This document shows positions 17,586 through 26,294 of a stretch of DNA of 64,000 bases, one piece after another. Position 1 is the first letter of the stretch. Every line of letters starts with the position of its first letter. Made by a program: the position numbers and the translations under genes. Below the pieces are notes generated by a model that was given only the letters and a program-made list of their open reading frames with translations, did not search any database and was not told the DNA's origin. Source of the DNA: JAAZNO01 sp964508025 (GTDB taxonomy: Bacteria; Chloroflexota; Anaerolineae; B4-G1; SLSP01); contig CAZDSF010000003.1 of NCBI GenBank assembly GCA_964508025.1, positions 32,877-96,876 of the forward strand. The letters are read 5' to 3'.

Positions 17586-19220
17586 TCAAAACTCTGTGAC
17601 GGCATTTGGCAGCGGGCCTTCGGTATCCTGAAGGCCCGCGAATTCGTGTTGGGCGGCGTCTTCGCGGAAGTGGGTGCCGCGCGATTGCCGGTTGTGCCAC
17701 GCCGCGCTGGTCACGATCCACGCGGTCTGCGCCATGTTGCGCAATCCGATTAGCGCATCGTTGAGGCGGGTGGTGCGGTAGAACTCGTCAATCGCGCCCC
17801 AGAGATGGTTCAGATCGCGGAGGGCGCGGGCCAGTCGCCGGGTGCTGCGCGCCAGGCCCACGTAGAGCCACATCACGTTCTGGATCGTCCGCGTGTCGTT
17901 GAAGAGCAACACGGGATCGGCGGCTTTCCCTTTGCTCACGCTTTGCCACGGCGGAATATCGTCCATCCGCGCCAGGGCCAGATCGCGGCGCGCGACGATA
18001 TCTCGCGCGGCCCGTTCGCCCCACACCAGCCCCTCCAGCAGCGAGGTGCTCGCCAGCCGGTTGGCGCCATGCAAGCCGGTGCAGCTCACTTCCCCGATGG
18101 CGTACAACCCCTCGATGGTTGAGCGCCCCCAGCCATCCACGTGGACGCCGCCGCAGAAATAGTGCGCCGCCGGCACCACGGGAATCGGCTCGCGGGTGAT
18201 ATCCAGCCCGGCGTTGCGGCAGGTCTCATAAATGGTGGGGAAGCGTTCCGGGATACGCGCGGCGGGCATGGCTTCGGCGAGGTTGAGGAGCACGTGTGGA
18301 TAGCCATGTTCCAGCATTTCGTGATGGATGGCGCGGGCGACGATGTCGCGCGGCGCCAGGTCGCCCCACTTGGGCGCGTACTGCTCCATGAAGTAGCGTC
18401 CGTCGGGCGTGGTGAGCCGCGCCCCTTCCCCGCGCACGGCCTCGGAGATGAGAAAATTATCCGCGCCTGGAATGGCGAGCGTGGTGGGATGAAACTGGAT
18501 GTATTCGGCGTTGATGACGCGCGCGCCGGCCCGGTAAGCCATCGCCAGCCCATCGCCGCGCGCGCCTTCGGGATTGGTGGTATGCCGGTAGATGCGGCCC
18601 ACGCCGCCTGTGGCGAGAATGGTCGCCGGCGCGAGCACGCGGTGGATGGCGTTGCCGGCCCGGTCGAGTACGTAAGCGCCGTGGCAGGTGATGGGGTGGT
18701 AGATCGCCATGAGATCGTGGCTGTGGTGCGAGGAGGTGATGAGGTCCACCGCGGTGTGCCCGGCGAGCAAGGTGACATTGGGCAGCGCGGCGAGCCGTTG
18801 TAGCAGCGCCATCTGAATGGCTTTGCCGGTGGCATCGCCCACGTGAAGAATGCGGGAGACGGAGTGCCCGCCCTCACGGGTGTTGGAAAGGTTGCCGTCC
18901 TCCCCGCGGTCGAAGGGGACGCCTGCCTCTTCGACGAGAATGCGCTGCACCAACGCGGGGCCTTCTTCCGCTAGAATTTGCACGGCGGGCGGATAGCTCA
19001 GCCCGGCGCCCGCGCGCAGCACATCTTCAACGAGCAGTTCGGGCGGATCTTCCTCCCCGCGCGCGACGATGCCGCCCTGCGCGTAGCGGGTGTTCGTCTC
19101 CTCTGGCGCATACGAGCGGGTGATGAGCGTCACGTGACGCCCGGTCTGCGCCAGTCGCAGCGCCGCCGTCGCTCCGGCAATGCCACAGCCAATGATGAGA
19201 ACGTCGGTTTCGGTAGACAT
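17586..19220 (-). CDS. nadB: L-aspartate oxidase
   Basis: FAD enzyme that oxidises L-aspartate to iminoaspartate, the first step of de novo NAD synthesis. The 544-residue protein has the dinucleotide motif VLIIGCGIAGATAAL, NTRYAQGGIVA, TREGGHSVSRILH and the FAD/substrate region GLHGANRLASTSLLEGLVWG. I chose ATG 19220; in-frame ATGs at 19283 and 19292 would run back into the end of the four-helix-bundle gene. The ribosome-binding site is weak, with GGAG 14 bases before the start. It is the last gene of the nadC-nadA / four-helix-bundle / nadB set. Confidence 0.94.
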   Translation of the reverse strand: MSTETDVLIIGCGIAGATAALRLAQTGRHVTLITRSYAPEETNTRYAQGGIVARGEEDPPELLVEDVLRAGAGLSYPPAVQILAEEGPALVQRILVEEAGVPFDRGEDGNLSNTREGGHSVSRILHVGDATGKAIQMALLQRLAALPNVTLLAGHTAVDLITSSHHSHDLMAIYHPITCHGAYVLDRAGNAIHRVLAPATILATGGVGRIYRHTTNPEGARGDGLAMAYRAGARVINAEYIQFHPTTLAIPGADNFLISEAVRGEGARLTTPDGRYFMEQYAPKWGDLAPRDIVARAIHHEMLEHGYPHVLLNLAEAMPAARIPERFPTIYETCRNAGLDITREPIPVVPAAHYFCGGVHVDGWGRSTIEGLYAIGEVSCTGLHGANRLASTSLLEGLVWGERAARDIVARRDLALARMDDIPPWQSVSKGKAADPVLLFNDTRTIQNVMWLYVGLARSTRRLARALRDLNHLWGAIDEFYRTTRLNDALIGLRNMAQTAWIVTSAAWHNRQSRGTHFREDAAQHEFAGLQDTEGPLPNAVTEF

Positions 19221-19237
19221 GGTGCTAATACGTGCTC

Positions 19238-19249
19238 CGTAATACGTAA
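19238..19249. repeat. Left arm of a 12-bp inverted repeat flanking the four-helix-bundle gene
   Basis: CGTAATACGTAA here is the exact reverse complement of TTACGTATTACG at 19770-19781. The two arms enclose the gene at 19255-19704. Confidence 0.75.
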
Positions 19250-19254
19250 GGATT

Positions 19255-19704
19255 TCAGGTGGATGGGACTTCTTCGGACGCATAGGATGCACTGGCGTCC
19301 CGGATCGTTTGGGAGCGTTGGTCCGGGATCATCGTGAGCAACAGCCGGATGATCTCGGTCTGCAGGTTGACACGGTGTTCGGTCACGGCTTCTCCCAGAA
19401 TATGCCGCTCTTTGTGATACCAATCGCGCGACTCACGAGCCGATCCTAGAGCGAATTCGTAGAACCGGGCGCGATCCCGCCCGCCGTTGCGTGAATATCC
19501 TTCGGCGATATTGGCGCTGACCGATCCCAGCGCGCGGTATAGCTGCTCCGAGAGGGCGCGCGTGCGGTGATCCTGCGCCAACCGGCTTACATCTTCCCAG
19601 CCGAGATCCGCAGCAAATAACGCCAGCCGATAGGCTCGCACCTTCCACAGCACATCGCCAGTGATCGCTCTGGATACCGTGCGTTCCCACTCCTCGAACG
19701 TCAT
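19255..19704 (-). CDS. Four-helix-bundle protein of the 23S rRNA intervening-sequence (S23) family
   Basis: A 149-residue all-helical protein. The family signature is visible as DVLWKVRAYRLALF, then LSEQLYRALGSVSANIAEGYSRNG and FYEFALGSARESRDW. Relatives occur inside 23S rRNA intervening sequences, as standalone genes, and as diversity-generating-retroelement accessory proteins; their function is not settled. Here no rRNA or retroelement is near. ATG 19704 follows GGGGGA. It sits between nadC-nadA and nadB and is bracketed by inverted and heptamer repeats, which suggests insertion as a cassette. Confidence 0.85.
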   Translation of the reverse strand: MTFEEWERTVSRAITGDVLWKVRAYRLALFAADLGWEDVSRLAQDHRTRALSEQLYRALGSVSANIAEGYSRNGGRDRARFYEFALGSARESRDWYHKERHILGEAVTEHRVNLQTEIIRLLLTMIPDQRSQTIRDASASYASEEVPST

Positions 19705-19727
19705 CAAGTCCCCCTTATCGCATTGTA

Positions 19728-19783
19728 TGACGCATGACGCATTACGCATGACGCATTACGCATTACGCATTACGTATTACGTA
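19728..19783. repeat. ACGCATT heptamer array ending in the right inverted-repeat arm
   Basis: Heptamers ACGCATG, ACGCATT and ACGTATT run in tandem for about seven units directly after the nadC-nadA stop codon. The end of the array (19770-19781) is the 12-bp right arm matching 19238-19249 in inverted orientation. Confidence 0.8.
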
Positions 19784-21691
19784 TCACAGCCTTAACATCC
19801 GTTCCAACGCTATGCGCGCCCAGTGGGCGGTCTCCGGCTCCACGGTGACTGGGGTGGGCGGCTCGCCGCGTTGGAGCGCTTCCAGCGTCTCGGCGAGCTT
19901 GCGCAGCGTGATCATGCCCATGGTGGGGCAGTAGGGCGGGCGCTGGGCGAGGGGGATGATGGTCTGCTCCGGGTGTTCTTGCTGCAATCGCAGCACCAGG
20001 CGCGTCTCGGTGCCCACGGCCCAGGCGCTTCCGGGCGCCGCCGCGGCGATCTCCTGGATGATGTGGCTGGTAGAGCCGACGCTATCGGCAAGTTCGACTA
20101 CGCTGTGCTCGCATTCCGGGTGGACGATGACGCGGATGCCGGGATAGCGTTCTCTCATGGCGGCGACATCCTCCGGATGGAAACGCTGGTGCACGTTACA
20201 CGCCCCGGGCCAGAGAACAACTTTCGCGCCGCGGATGGCTTCGGCGTTGGGCGGGCGGTAGGGCGTCCACAGCAGGATTTCTGCCGCCGGAATGCCCATG
20301 GCGAGCGCGGTGTTGCGTCCCAGGTGTTGATCCGGGAAGAAGAAGACGCGCGGGCGTTGTGCAAAAGCCCACGCGAGCACTTTCGCGGCGTTGCCGGAGG
20401 TGCAGACCACGCCGCCGTGTCTGCCGCAGAAGGCTTTGAGCGCGGCATCGGAATTGACGTAGGTGATGGGTGTGATTTCGGCATCGGCCTGCCCTTCGAG
20501 CGCGGCATCGAGCGCGGTCCAGGCTTGCTCGACCTGTGCCCGGCCCGCGGTCTCTGCCAGATAGCAGCCCGCGGCCATATCGGGGATGTAGACTTGCTGC
20601 CCCGGTTTGGCGAGGATGGCGGCGACTTCGGCCATGAAGTGAACCCCGCAGAAGACGATGTTCTCGGCGTCGGTGCGGGCGCCATCGCGGGCGAGCTTGA
20701 GCGAATCTCCGCGAAAATCGGCGAACTGGATCACCTCATCCCGCTGGTAATGATGCCCCAAAATGACCAGCCGGGCGCCGAGGGCGGCTTTGGCGGCGCG
20801 CGCGCGTTCTTCCCAAGAGAGGGTGGGGGCGGCAGCCGGCTTGCTGATCTTCATGCTGATGTCGAGCGCCTGCACGGAATGGGTGATCGCGCCGGTGGAG
20901 ATGAAGTCCACGCCCGTCGCGGCGATGGCGGCGACGGTTTCCAGCGTCACGTTGCCCGAGGCTTCCAGCGGGACGCGCCCAGCGGCGATGGCAACAGCGT
21001 CACGCATTGTCTCCAGTTCCATGTTATCCAGCATGATGCGGTCAAGCGGCGGCTCGATGGCGAGCGCCTCACGCAGCTCCGCGAGCGTGCGCACCTCTAC
21101 TTCGATGGGCAGTTCGGGGTGTGCGGCGCGGGCGCGGGTCACGGCGGGCGTAATGCCGCCGGCGCCATCAGTGTGATTATCCTTCACCATGAGCATATCG
21201 AAGAGAGACATACGGTGATTTTGCCCGCCGCCCATGCTCACGGCATATTTATCGAGCACGCGGTAGCCTGGCAGCGTCTTGCGGGTGTCGAGGATCATGG
21301 CGCGGGTGGTCGCTACGGCATCCACGAAGTTGCGCGTAGCGGTGGCGATGCCCGACATGCGCTGGAGGAAGTTGAGGGCGGTGCGCTCTGCCGCCAGCAG
21401 CGAGGGGCCAGGCCCGCTGACTTCGGCGAGCAGCTCACCCGGTGTGACCTCCTGCCCCTCGCAGACGTGGGCGGTGAAGGCGAGCGCCGGATCCACGGCG
21501 CGGAAGACGGCTTCGGCCACGGGCAGGCCCGCGATCACGCCCGGCGCTTTGGCGACGATGCGCCCGTGCAGCGGCGCGGCAGCGTCGAGCGTGGATTGGC
21601 TGGTGGCATCCCCCGGCCCGATGTCTTCAGCCAGCGCCAGCTCGATGAGCGGCGCAGCGGCAGCAAGTAGTTTTTCAAGCGGAATTGTCAT
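19784..21691 (-). CDS. Fused quinolinate phosphoribosyltransferase - quinolinate synthase (NadC-NadA)
   Basis: One uninterrupted 635-residue reading frame carries two successive enzymes of NAD synthesis in reverse pathway order. Residues 1 to about 283 are NadC: RTALNFLQRMSG, DTRKTLPGYRVLDKYAV, GGGQNHR, MLDNM and EASGNV are all present. Residues about 285-635 are NadA: LGHHYQRDEV, DMAAGCYLA (Cys376), VVCTSGNA (Cys430), FPDQHLGRN, WPGACNVHQRF and YCPTMGM (Cys588) supply the three [4Fe-4S] ligands and substrate loops. NadA makes quinolinate and NadC converts it to nicotinate mononucleotide, so the fusion could hand the product across. ATG 21691 follows GGAGGG. The linker is only a few residues (KISKPAAAPT). 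Confidence 0.93.
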   Translation of the reverse strand: MTIPLEKLLAAAAPLIELALAEDIGPGDATSQSTLDAAAPLHGRIVAKAPGVIAGLPVAEAVFRAVDPALAFTAHVCEGQEVTPGELLAEVSGPGPSLLAAERTALNFLQRMSGIATATRNFVDAVATTRAMILDTRKTLPGYRVLDKYAVSMGGGQNHRMSLFDMLMVKDNHTDGAGGITPAVTRARAAHPELPIEVEVRTLAELREALAIEPPLDRIMLDNMELETMRDAVAIAAGRVPLEASGNVTLETVAAIAATGVDFISTGAITHSVQALDISMKISKPAAAPTLSWEERARAAKAALGARLVILGHHYQRDEVIQFADFRGDSLKLARDGARTDAENIVFCGVHFMAEVAAILAKPGQQVYIPDMAAGCYLAETAGRAQVEQAWTALDAALEGQADAEITPITYVNSDAALKAFCGRHGGVVCTSGNAAKVLAWAFAQRPRVFFFPDQHLGRNTALAMGIPAAEILLWTPYRPPNAEAIRGAKVVLWPGACNVHQRFHPEDVAAMRERYPGIRVIVHPECEHSVVELADSVGSTSHIIQEIAAAAPGSAWAVGTETRLVLRLQQEHPEQTIIPLAQRPPYCPTMGMITLRKLAETLEALQRGEPPTPVTVEPETAHWARIALERMLRL

Positions 21692-21788
21692 AGGTCCCTC
21701 CAATAGTCGAAAGTTATGGGTGACCGGTAGTGGGTGATGGGTATTGGGGTGATAAGCAATCTCTCTTTTGCTCCCCATCCCCCTCTCC

Positions 21789-22139
21789 CTATCTCCCCAG
21801 CCCCTCATCTTCTGAGCGGGCGACGGGCTGCGGGCCGCGCGCGCGGAGCACGGCGTTGACCCATTTAGGGCGATCAGGGACATAGATGGTGACGGCGACG
21901 AGCTCGACAGGGTCGCTGTATTCGCAGACGACATGCACATCGAGGCCGAGATGGGGCGCCGGCCCGGCGATCAGCACGCGCTCGCGGTCACGGTAATGCT
22001 CCAGAATGCGCCCATTGAAGATGGCATAGAAGATGTCCTGCGCGCGTAGGCTTTCCTTGTGCGCCTCTCGCAGCGCGTGATCTGATAGCCGCATGGTGCG
22101 GCGCTGCTCGAGTAGATCTTCCACATTGGCGATGTACAT
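21789..22139 (-). CDS. DUF4258 domain protein
   Basis: A 116-residue protein matching DUF4258: the RLSDHALREAHK start, FYAIFNGRILEHY, then HVVCEYSDPVELVAVTIYVPD and a Trp three residues later. The fold resembles small RelE-like domains, but DUF4258 has no proven activity and no antitoxin gene is beside it. ATG 22139 with AGAGGG five bases before it is preferred to the TTG at 22160. It lies 97 bases upstream of nadC-nadA and may be in its transcript. Confidence 0.8.
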   Translation of the reverse strand: MYIANVEDLLEQRRTMRLSDHALREAHKESLRAQDIFYAIFNGRILEHYRDRERVLIAGPAPHLGLDVHVVCEYSDPVELVAVTIYVPDRPKWVNAVLRARGPQPVARSEDEGLGR

Positions 22140-22235
22140 CGCAACCCTCTTGATTTCCAACGATAAGCAATCGCTTTAGCAGATGGAAGCGCGCTGTGGC
22201 TTCCACCGTCGGTATCAGGCGCAAACTGTGTTGCC

Positions 22236-22763
22236 TCACCAGGTCACGGTTACCTGGCGCAGTTTGCGTTGGCGATCGTAATAGGCCACGTAACGGTAGG
22301 CTTTGCCAAATTCGTAGAGCTGGCGGGTTACATCTACATCTTGCTCGCAATAATGGAAGAGTTCCTCCATCCGTCCCTCGCGCCACCAGCGCACGGCTTG
22401 CAGGCCATCGGCGCTCTTGCCGATTTTCAGCGTGGCAGAGGCGACGGCATCCAGGCCGATGCGGTGTCCCAGCCGTTTTTCCAGCTCCCGCATCATATCC
22501 ACGGTGGGGAGTTGCGCCAATGTGATGGCTTGCGTGTATTGCTGCATCACGGGATAATCGAAACCGTAGAGATTGAAGCCCACCACCAGGTCGGCAGCGG
22601 CGAGTTCGGCGAGCAGCTCGGCGACGTTCTGCTCTGTGTAGCGATGGAAGGCGGCATCAGCGGTGTTGTAGGTCACGGCAACGGAGAGCCGGAGCCGTTC
22701 CGGGTAATGTCCACCGACTTCTTGAAAGGTATTTTGGGTTTCAATATCGAAAAAGACGGGCAT
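22236..22763 (-). CDS. RNase H-like 3'-5' exonuclease domain protein
   Basis: A 175-residue DnaQ/DEDDy-type exonuclease domain without other modules. Exo I is FFDIETQNTF (Asp and Glu), Exo II is GFNLYGFDYPVM, Exo III is HYCEQDVDVTRQLY with the conserved Tyr-x-x-x-Asp arrangement. The family (predicted single-strand exonuclease/RNase H-like) includes the domain found in YprB and in PolB proofreading parts. GAGGAG precedes ATG 22763, with a TCCGTG-type leader repeat upstream. The substrate is unknown. Confidence 0.83.
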   Translation of the reverse strand: MPVFFDIETQNTFQEVGGHYPERLRLSVAVTYNTADAAFHRYTEQNVAELLAELAAADLVVGFNLYGFDYPVMQQYTQAITLAQLPTVDMMRELEKRLGHRIGLDAVASATLKIGKSADGLQAVRWWREGRMEELFHYCEQDVDVTRQLYEFGKAYRYVAYYDRQRKLRQVTVTW

Positions 22764-22780
22764 GAGGCTCCTCTATGAAC

Positions 22781-22814
22781 ATGGCTCACGGATTGATCCG
22801 GCTATCACGGATCA
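22781..22814 (-). repeat. TCCGTG-type leader repeat upstream of the exonuclease gene
   Basis: Read on the minus strand this gives GATCCGTGATAG, CCGGATCAATCCGTGAGCC and AT, then the GAGGAG of the gene. The 16-base core is identical to the copy at 2063-2107, also directly upstream of a start codon. Confidence 0.65.
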
Positions 22815-22851
22815 GAGATGCAAAAAATAGTCAAATTTGCTTGACGCGCAG

Positions 22852-24408
22852 CTAGTAGTTAACATGGGTTGAGCGATTGCGTTGCGGTATCAGCACTTCG
22901 TATATGGGTACGGTGCTGGTGTGCCCCTTGATCGGCACGGGCGGCAGCGGGCGGGTAGGGAAGGCATCCTGCACGCGCTCATAGGTACGTTGGCAGATGA
23001 GAATTTTGCCCGCCGGCGCCAGCTCTTGCAAGGTGTGCGCGGTGTTCACAGTCTGTCCCACCACCGTGAAATTGACCAGTTCTGTAGTGCCAACGTTGCC
23101 GACGATGGCTTCGCCGGTGCTGATGCCAATGCCGAAAGGCAGCTGTTGGTGCGGCGGCAGTCGCTCGTGGAGTTGCGCCGTCGCGGTGAGAATGCGCGCG
23201 GCCGCGCGGACGGCGCGCACGGCGTATTCATCTACCGGCAGCGGCGCGTTGAAGAATGCCATGATCTCATCGCCCATGAATTTGTCGAGCGTGCCCTCTT
23301 CGTCCAGGATGATGCGCGCCGCTTCGGCGATGTGGTCGTTGAGGACGGCGATCAGGGTCTCCGGTTCGGTTTGCGCGCAGAAGGTGGTGAAGCCGCGTAG
23401 ATCGGCGAACAGCACGGTGATGGTCTGCCGCTGTCCTCCAGGACGGACGCTTTCGGGCTGTTGCAGAATGCGTTCGACGACAGGCGGCGAGACGTAGTGC
23501 TCGAAGAGCCGACGGATTTCGCGCTTTTCGCGCTCGCGTTGGGCTTCAACCTCTGCTAACAGACGACTGTTTTCGATGGCGATGGCGGCGTAGTCGCTCA
23601 ACATGCGCAGGAGACGCTGATCGTGTTTATCCAGCATCTCCCGGCTGCGTTTGTTGCTGATGGTAAGCGCTCCTAAAACCTTGTTCCCGATTTGGATGGG
23701 CGCGGCCATCATCAGGCTTTGGGATTGGGTGAGCATGTTAGGGTTCTGTTCGGGCGTCTCGACGCCTGTATCGGAACGGATGCGACTGACGCGCGTGCCG
23801 GGTTGTCCGGTTGCAGGATCCAGCATGATGAGGGCGCCATCCATGGCGCCGGTCAGATACAACGCCGCATCCACGATGCGCTCCAGCAATGTGTTGCGTT
23901 CACGCAGGGCGGTGACCGATTTGCTGACCTGGTACAGGGTGTCGAGTTCTTGGATGCGCTGGGTGAGCTGGATGTTAGTCTGTTGCAGCTCCTGGAGCAA
24001 TTTGTCGCGTTCCTGCTCCAGTTTTACGGTGCGCAATACGCGCTCAATGGAACTCAGCAGCGTATCTATGGCGAACGGTTTGGGGATGTAATCTCGCACG
24101 CCCAAGCGGAACACTTCCACGGCGACCGATTCGGAGCCGTAGGATGTCACCAGAATGACCGGGATGGTGAGGTTGTGTTCGGTGAGTGCGCGCAACATTT
24201 CGATGCCGTTCATCTGCGGCATTTCGTAGTCCAGCAGGATCAGATCCGGCTGTTCGGTGCGCGCTTTTTGCAGTCCTGCCAGCCCATCGCTGGCGGTGAT
24301 GACGGTATAACCTTCCGGTTCCAATACCGATTTCTGGATGAAATCCCGAATGTCAGGACTGTCATCCACGACGAGAATGCGCAAATTGCCAGATTTGAAC
24401 TCGGTCAT
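22852..24408 (-). CDS. Response regulator with GAF and class III adenylate/guanylate cyclase output
   Basis: A 518-residue signalling protein. The receiver (about 10-130) has VVDDSPD, the acceptor Asp in LILLDYEMP, and Lys in YIPKPF. A coiled coil (about 140-175) leads to a GAF domain (about 175-310). The catalytic domain (about 335-500) shows the two metal Asp residues in LFADLRGFT and FMGDEIMAFF. It should make cAMP or cGMP in response to phosphorylation; base choice cannot be read with confidence. ATG 24408 has only a weak ribosome-binding site. A hybrid kinase such as that at 2810-6004 could be its partner (inference). Confidence 0.9.
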   Translation of the reverse strand: MTEFKSGNLRILVVDDSPDIRDFIQKSVLEPEGYTVITASDGLAGLQKARTEQPDLILLDYEMPQMNGIEMLRALTEHNLTIPVILVTSYGSESVAVEVFRLGVRDYIPKPFAIDTLLSSIERVLRTVKLEQERDKLLQELQQTNIQLTQRIQELDTLYQVSKSVTALRERNTLLERIVDAALYLTGAMDGALIMLDPATGQPGTRVSRIRSDTGVETPEQNPNMLTQSQSLMMAAPIQIGNKVLGALTISNKRSREMLDKHDQRLLRMLSDYAAIAIENSRLLAEVEAQREREKREIRRLFEHYVSPPVVERILQQPESVRPGGQRQTITVLFADLRGFTTFCAQTEPETLIAVLNDHIAEAARIILDEEGTLDKFMGDEIMAFFNAPLPVDEYAVRAVRAAARILTATAQLHERLPPHQQLPFGIGISTGEAIVGNVGTTELVNFTVVGQTVNTAHTLQELAPAGKILICQRTYERVQDAFPTRPLPPVPIKGHTSTVPIYEVLIPQRNRSTHVNY

Positions 24409-24726
24409 GTTTGTATCTCTGTCTACACCTAGGCTTGGGTACGGAGTTGCTAACCCACTTGTCCGTCGCATCATGGCGGATTCGCTTCTTGCTTAGCGTT
24501 GGGTCTTCATTCGCCCGTCGTTTTCTTCTAGTGCAGATTTTACTCTGTTTAGCAGGGAAAGCAAAGGGTTACGGGCGGGGAGATCCGCTTCAGAGTGTTG
24601 ATTTGACAATTTCAAGGTTTTCAGATACACTATTCTTCAGCATTTCAGGTCATTTTATGACCGTTCAGGTAGTTGATGTCTGTTTCCAGTATGCTATCAC
24701 AAGCGTAGACTATCAGGAGAGGTCGT
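24409..24726. other. 318-base divergent promoter region
   Basis: Lies between the cyclase gene (leftward) and the amidohydrolase gene (rightward). A rightward sigma-70 promoter is clear at 24603-24631. I see no gene, tRNA or strong hairpin in the rest. Confidence 0.6.
24603..24631 (+). promoter_or_regulatory. sigma-70 promoter for the amidohydrolase gene
   Basis: TTGACA (24603-24608), 17-base spacer, TACACT (24626-24631). The predicted leader to ATG 24727 is about 90 bases. Confidence 0.78.
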
Positions 24727-26166
24727 ATGACGAGCAAAGTATTATTCCGCAATTGCCGGTTTCTCATCACCCAACCTACGCCCTTCGGCGGCATTCTGGA
24801 GGATGGCGCGCTCTACATCGAAGGCCCTATTATCAAAGCCGTGGGGCCATCCAAAGAGCTCGAGGCGCAGTATGGGCAGCAGCCCGATGTGGACATCGTG
24901 GATGCGCGCAACAAGATTGTCATGCCGGGACTGGTGGACACCCATAACCACGTCGGCGAGGCGCAGATGTTCCTCATCTTCGGCTGGTTACAATCGCCTC
25001 TCACCGGTATTGTGGATACCGCAATTCGGGTGCTCTGGCCCGCCTACAACTGGTTCACCGAGGAAAGCGTCTACGACCTCACGCTGTTCGGCATCCTCAA
25101 CCTGCTCAAACATGGCACCACCACCTTTGGCAACGCTTTCACCTTCCCCGACGCGGTTTATCGCGCCTCGTTGGAATCTGGAATGCGCACCGCCATCCAT
25201 GTTCAGATGATCACCAGCGTGAAGCTCTCGGAAGCGCGCCACGGGCAGTTGCAGCCTTATCTCTCTGAGGATGACTACCTCGCGTTGACCGAAGAGGCCA
25301 TCCAAAAGTACCACAACACTGCCGATGGGCGCATTCGCATCGGCGTGCATCCCAGCGCCACCTATAACAGCACCCAATCCATGCTCACGCGCGGGATGGC
25401 GCTGGCGGAGAAGTACGACGTGCAGTTCTGCTCCCACGTGGCCGAAGCGCCCGACGAGAAGTCCCGCGCCGATGCCACCTGGGCCGATGAGGGTGGGCAG
25501 ATTCAGCATTTGCGGAATATCGGGCTGATGACGCCGCGCACGCTCTTCTATCATGGCGCGGCGCTCACTGAGGCGGAGATTGATATGGTAGCTGAGACCG
25601 GCGTGGCGATTGCGCATTGCCCGCCCACCAACTCCATCCTGGGCAACTGCGCTTATCTCCCGTACATGCTCCACAAAGGCGTGAAGGTGGGGTTGGGCAC
25701 GGATATGCCTACGCACAATCTGTTCAATGTGATGCTCTCGGTCTCGCAGCAGCATAACATCATGCCGCGCGCGATGCGAGGGCTGCTGCCGTGGACGCCC
25801 TTCGAGCTGGCGACGCTCGGCAGCGCCCGCGCGTTGCGCTGGGAGGAGCAGATCGGCACATTGGAGGTGGGTAAGCGCGCGGATGTGGTGACAATTGATC
25901 TCACGCACAACACCAGCCTCTTCCCGCTGAACGTGGGCACGCTGTTGCTCTTCCTCGCGGCGAACGGCGCCGGCACGGAAGTGACCGACGCGATGGTGGA
26001 TGGGCGTTTCCTGCGCCGCGATGGCAAGTTCACGCTGCTGGATGAGGATGAGCTCATGGGCCGAGCGCAATATTGGTGCGACAAGTTCACGGCAGATTAC
26101 ATGCAGGCGCAGGCCGAAGGGCGCCCCATGTTCGAGCGCGTTCACGAAGAATACCAGCGTTTGTGA
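24727..26166 (+). CDS. Amidohydrolase, SAH/MTA deaminase - chlorohydrolase (TrzA/SsnA) type
   Basis: Metal-dependent amidohydrolase of 479 residues, probably a deaminase of a purine nucleoside or a triazine-like ring. Metal ligands can be placed in DTHNHV (HxH), CSHVAEA, FYHGAAL and the Asp in GLGTDMPTHN. The C-terminal GTLEVGKRADVVTIDL is the usual beta-sandwich return. 5-methylthioadenosine/S-adenosylhomocysteine deaminase is the commonest activity in this branch, but guanine deaminase-like members exist. It has its own promoter and a strong terminator, so it is a single-gene unit. Confidence 0.85.
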   Translation: MTSKVLFRNCRFLITQPTPFGGILEDGALYIEGPIIKAVGPSKELEAQYGQQPDVDIVDARNKIVMPGLVDTHNHVGEAQMFLIFGWLQSPLTGIVDTAIRVLWPAYNWFTEESVYDLTLFGILNLLKHGTTTFGNAFTFPDAVYRASLESGMRTAIHVQMITSVKLSEARHGQLQPYLSEDDYLALTEEAIQKYHNTADGRIRIGVHPSATYNSTQSMLTRGMALAEKYDVQFCSHVAEAPDEKSRADATWADEGGQIQHLRNIGLMTPRTLFYHGAALTEAEIDMVAETGVAIAHCPPTNSILGNCAYLPYMLHKGVKVGLGTDMPTHNLFNVMLSVSQQHNIMPRAMRGLLPWTPFELATLGSARALRWEEQIGTLEVGKRADVVTIDLTHNTSLFPLNVGTLLLFLAANGAGTEVTDAMVDGRFLRRDGKFTLLDEDELMGRAQYWCDKFTADYMQAQAEGRPMFERVHEEYQRL

Positions 26167-26184
26167 TTCGGTGTGCGCATCCTG

Positions 26185-26220
26185 ACAAGGACGAGACCCG
26201 CTCTCGTCCTTGTTTTTGTT
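26185..26220 (+). terminator. Rho-independent terminator of the amidohydrolase gene
   Basis: A perfect 12-bp stem, ACAAGGACGAGA (26185-26196) with TCTCGTCCTTGT (26202-26213), a five-base loop and a following T-rich tract. Confidence 0.92.
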
Positions 26221-26230
26221 GTGTTGGAAT

Positions 26231-26259
26231 TTGGCAGATTGCATCAGGTAGGGTACAAT
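26231..26259 (+). promoter_or_regulatory. sigma-70 promoter for the alpha-glucosidase gene
   Basis: TTGGCA (26231-26236), 17-base spacer, TACAAT (26254-26259), placed just after the preceding terminator and about 35 bases before the start codon. Confidence 0.72.
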
Positions 26260-26294
26260 AAGATCAGAATCAACTTGTTAAAGGAGCGCACAAC

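Noticed and set aside
19823..21670. 615-codon open frame opposite nadC-nadA
   Set aside because: It is the antisense shadow of a GC-rich gene with intact catalytic motifs; the antisense product is low-complexity Gly/Arg/His-rich with no family features.
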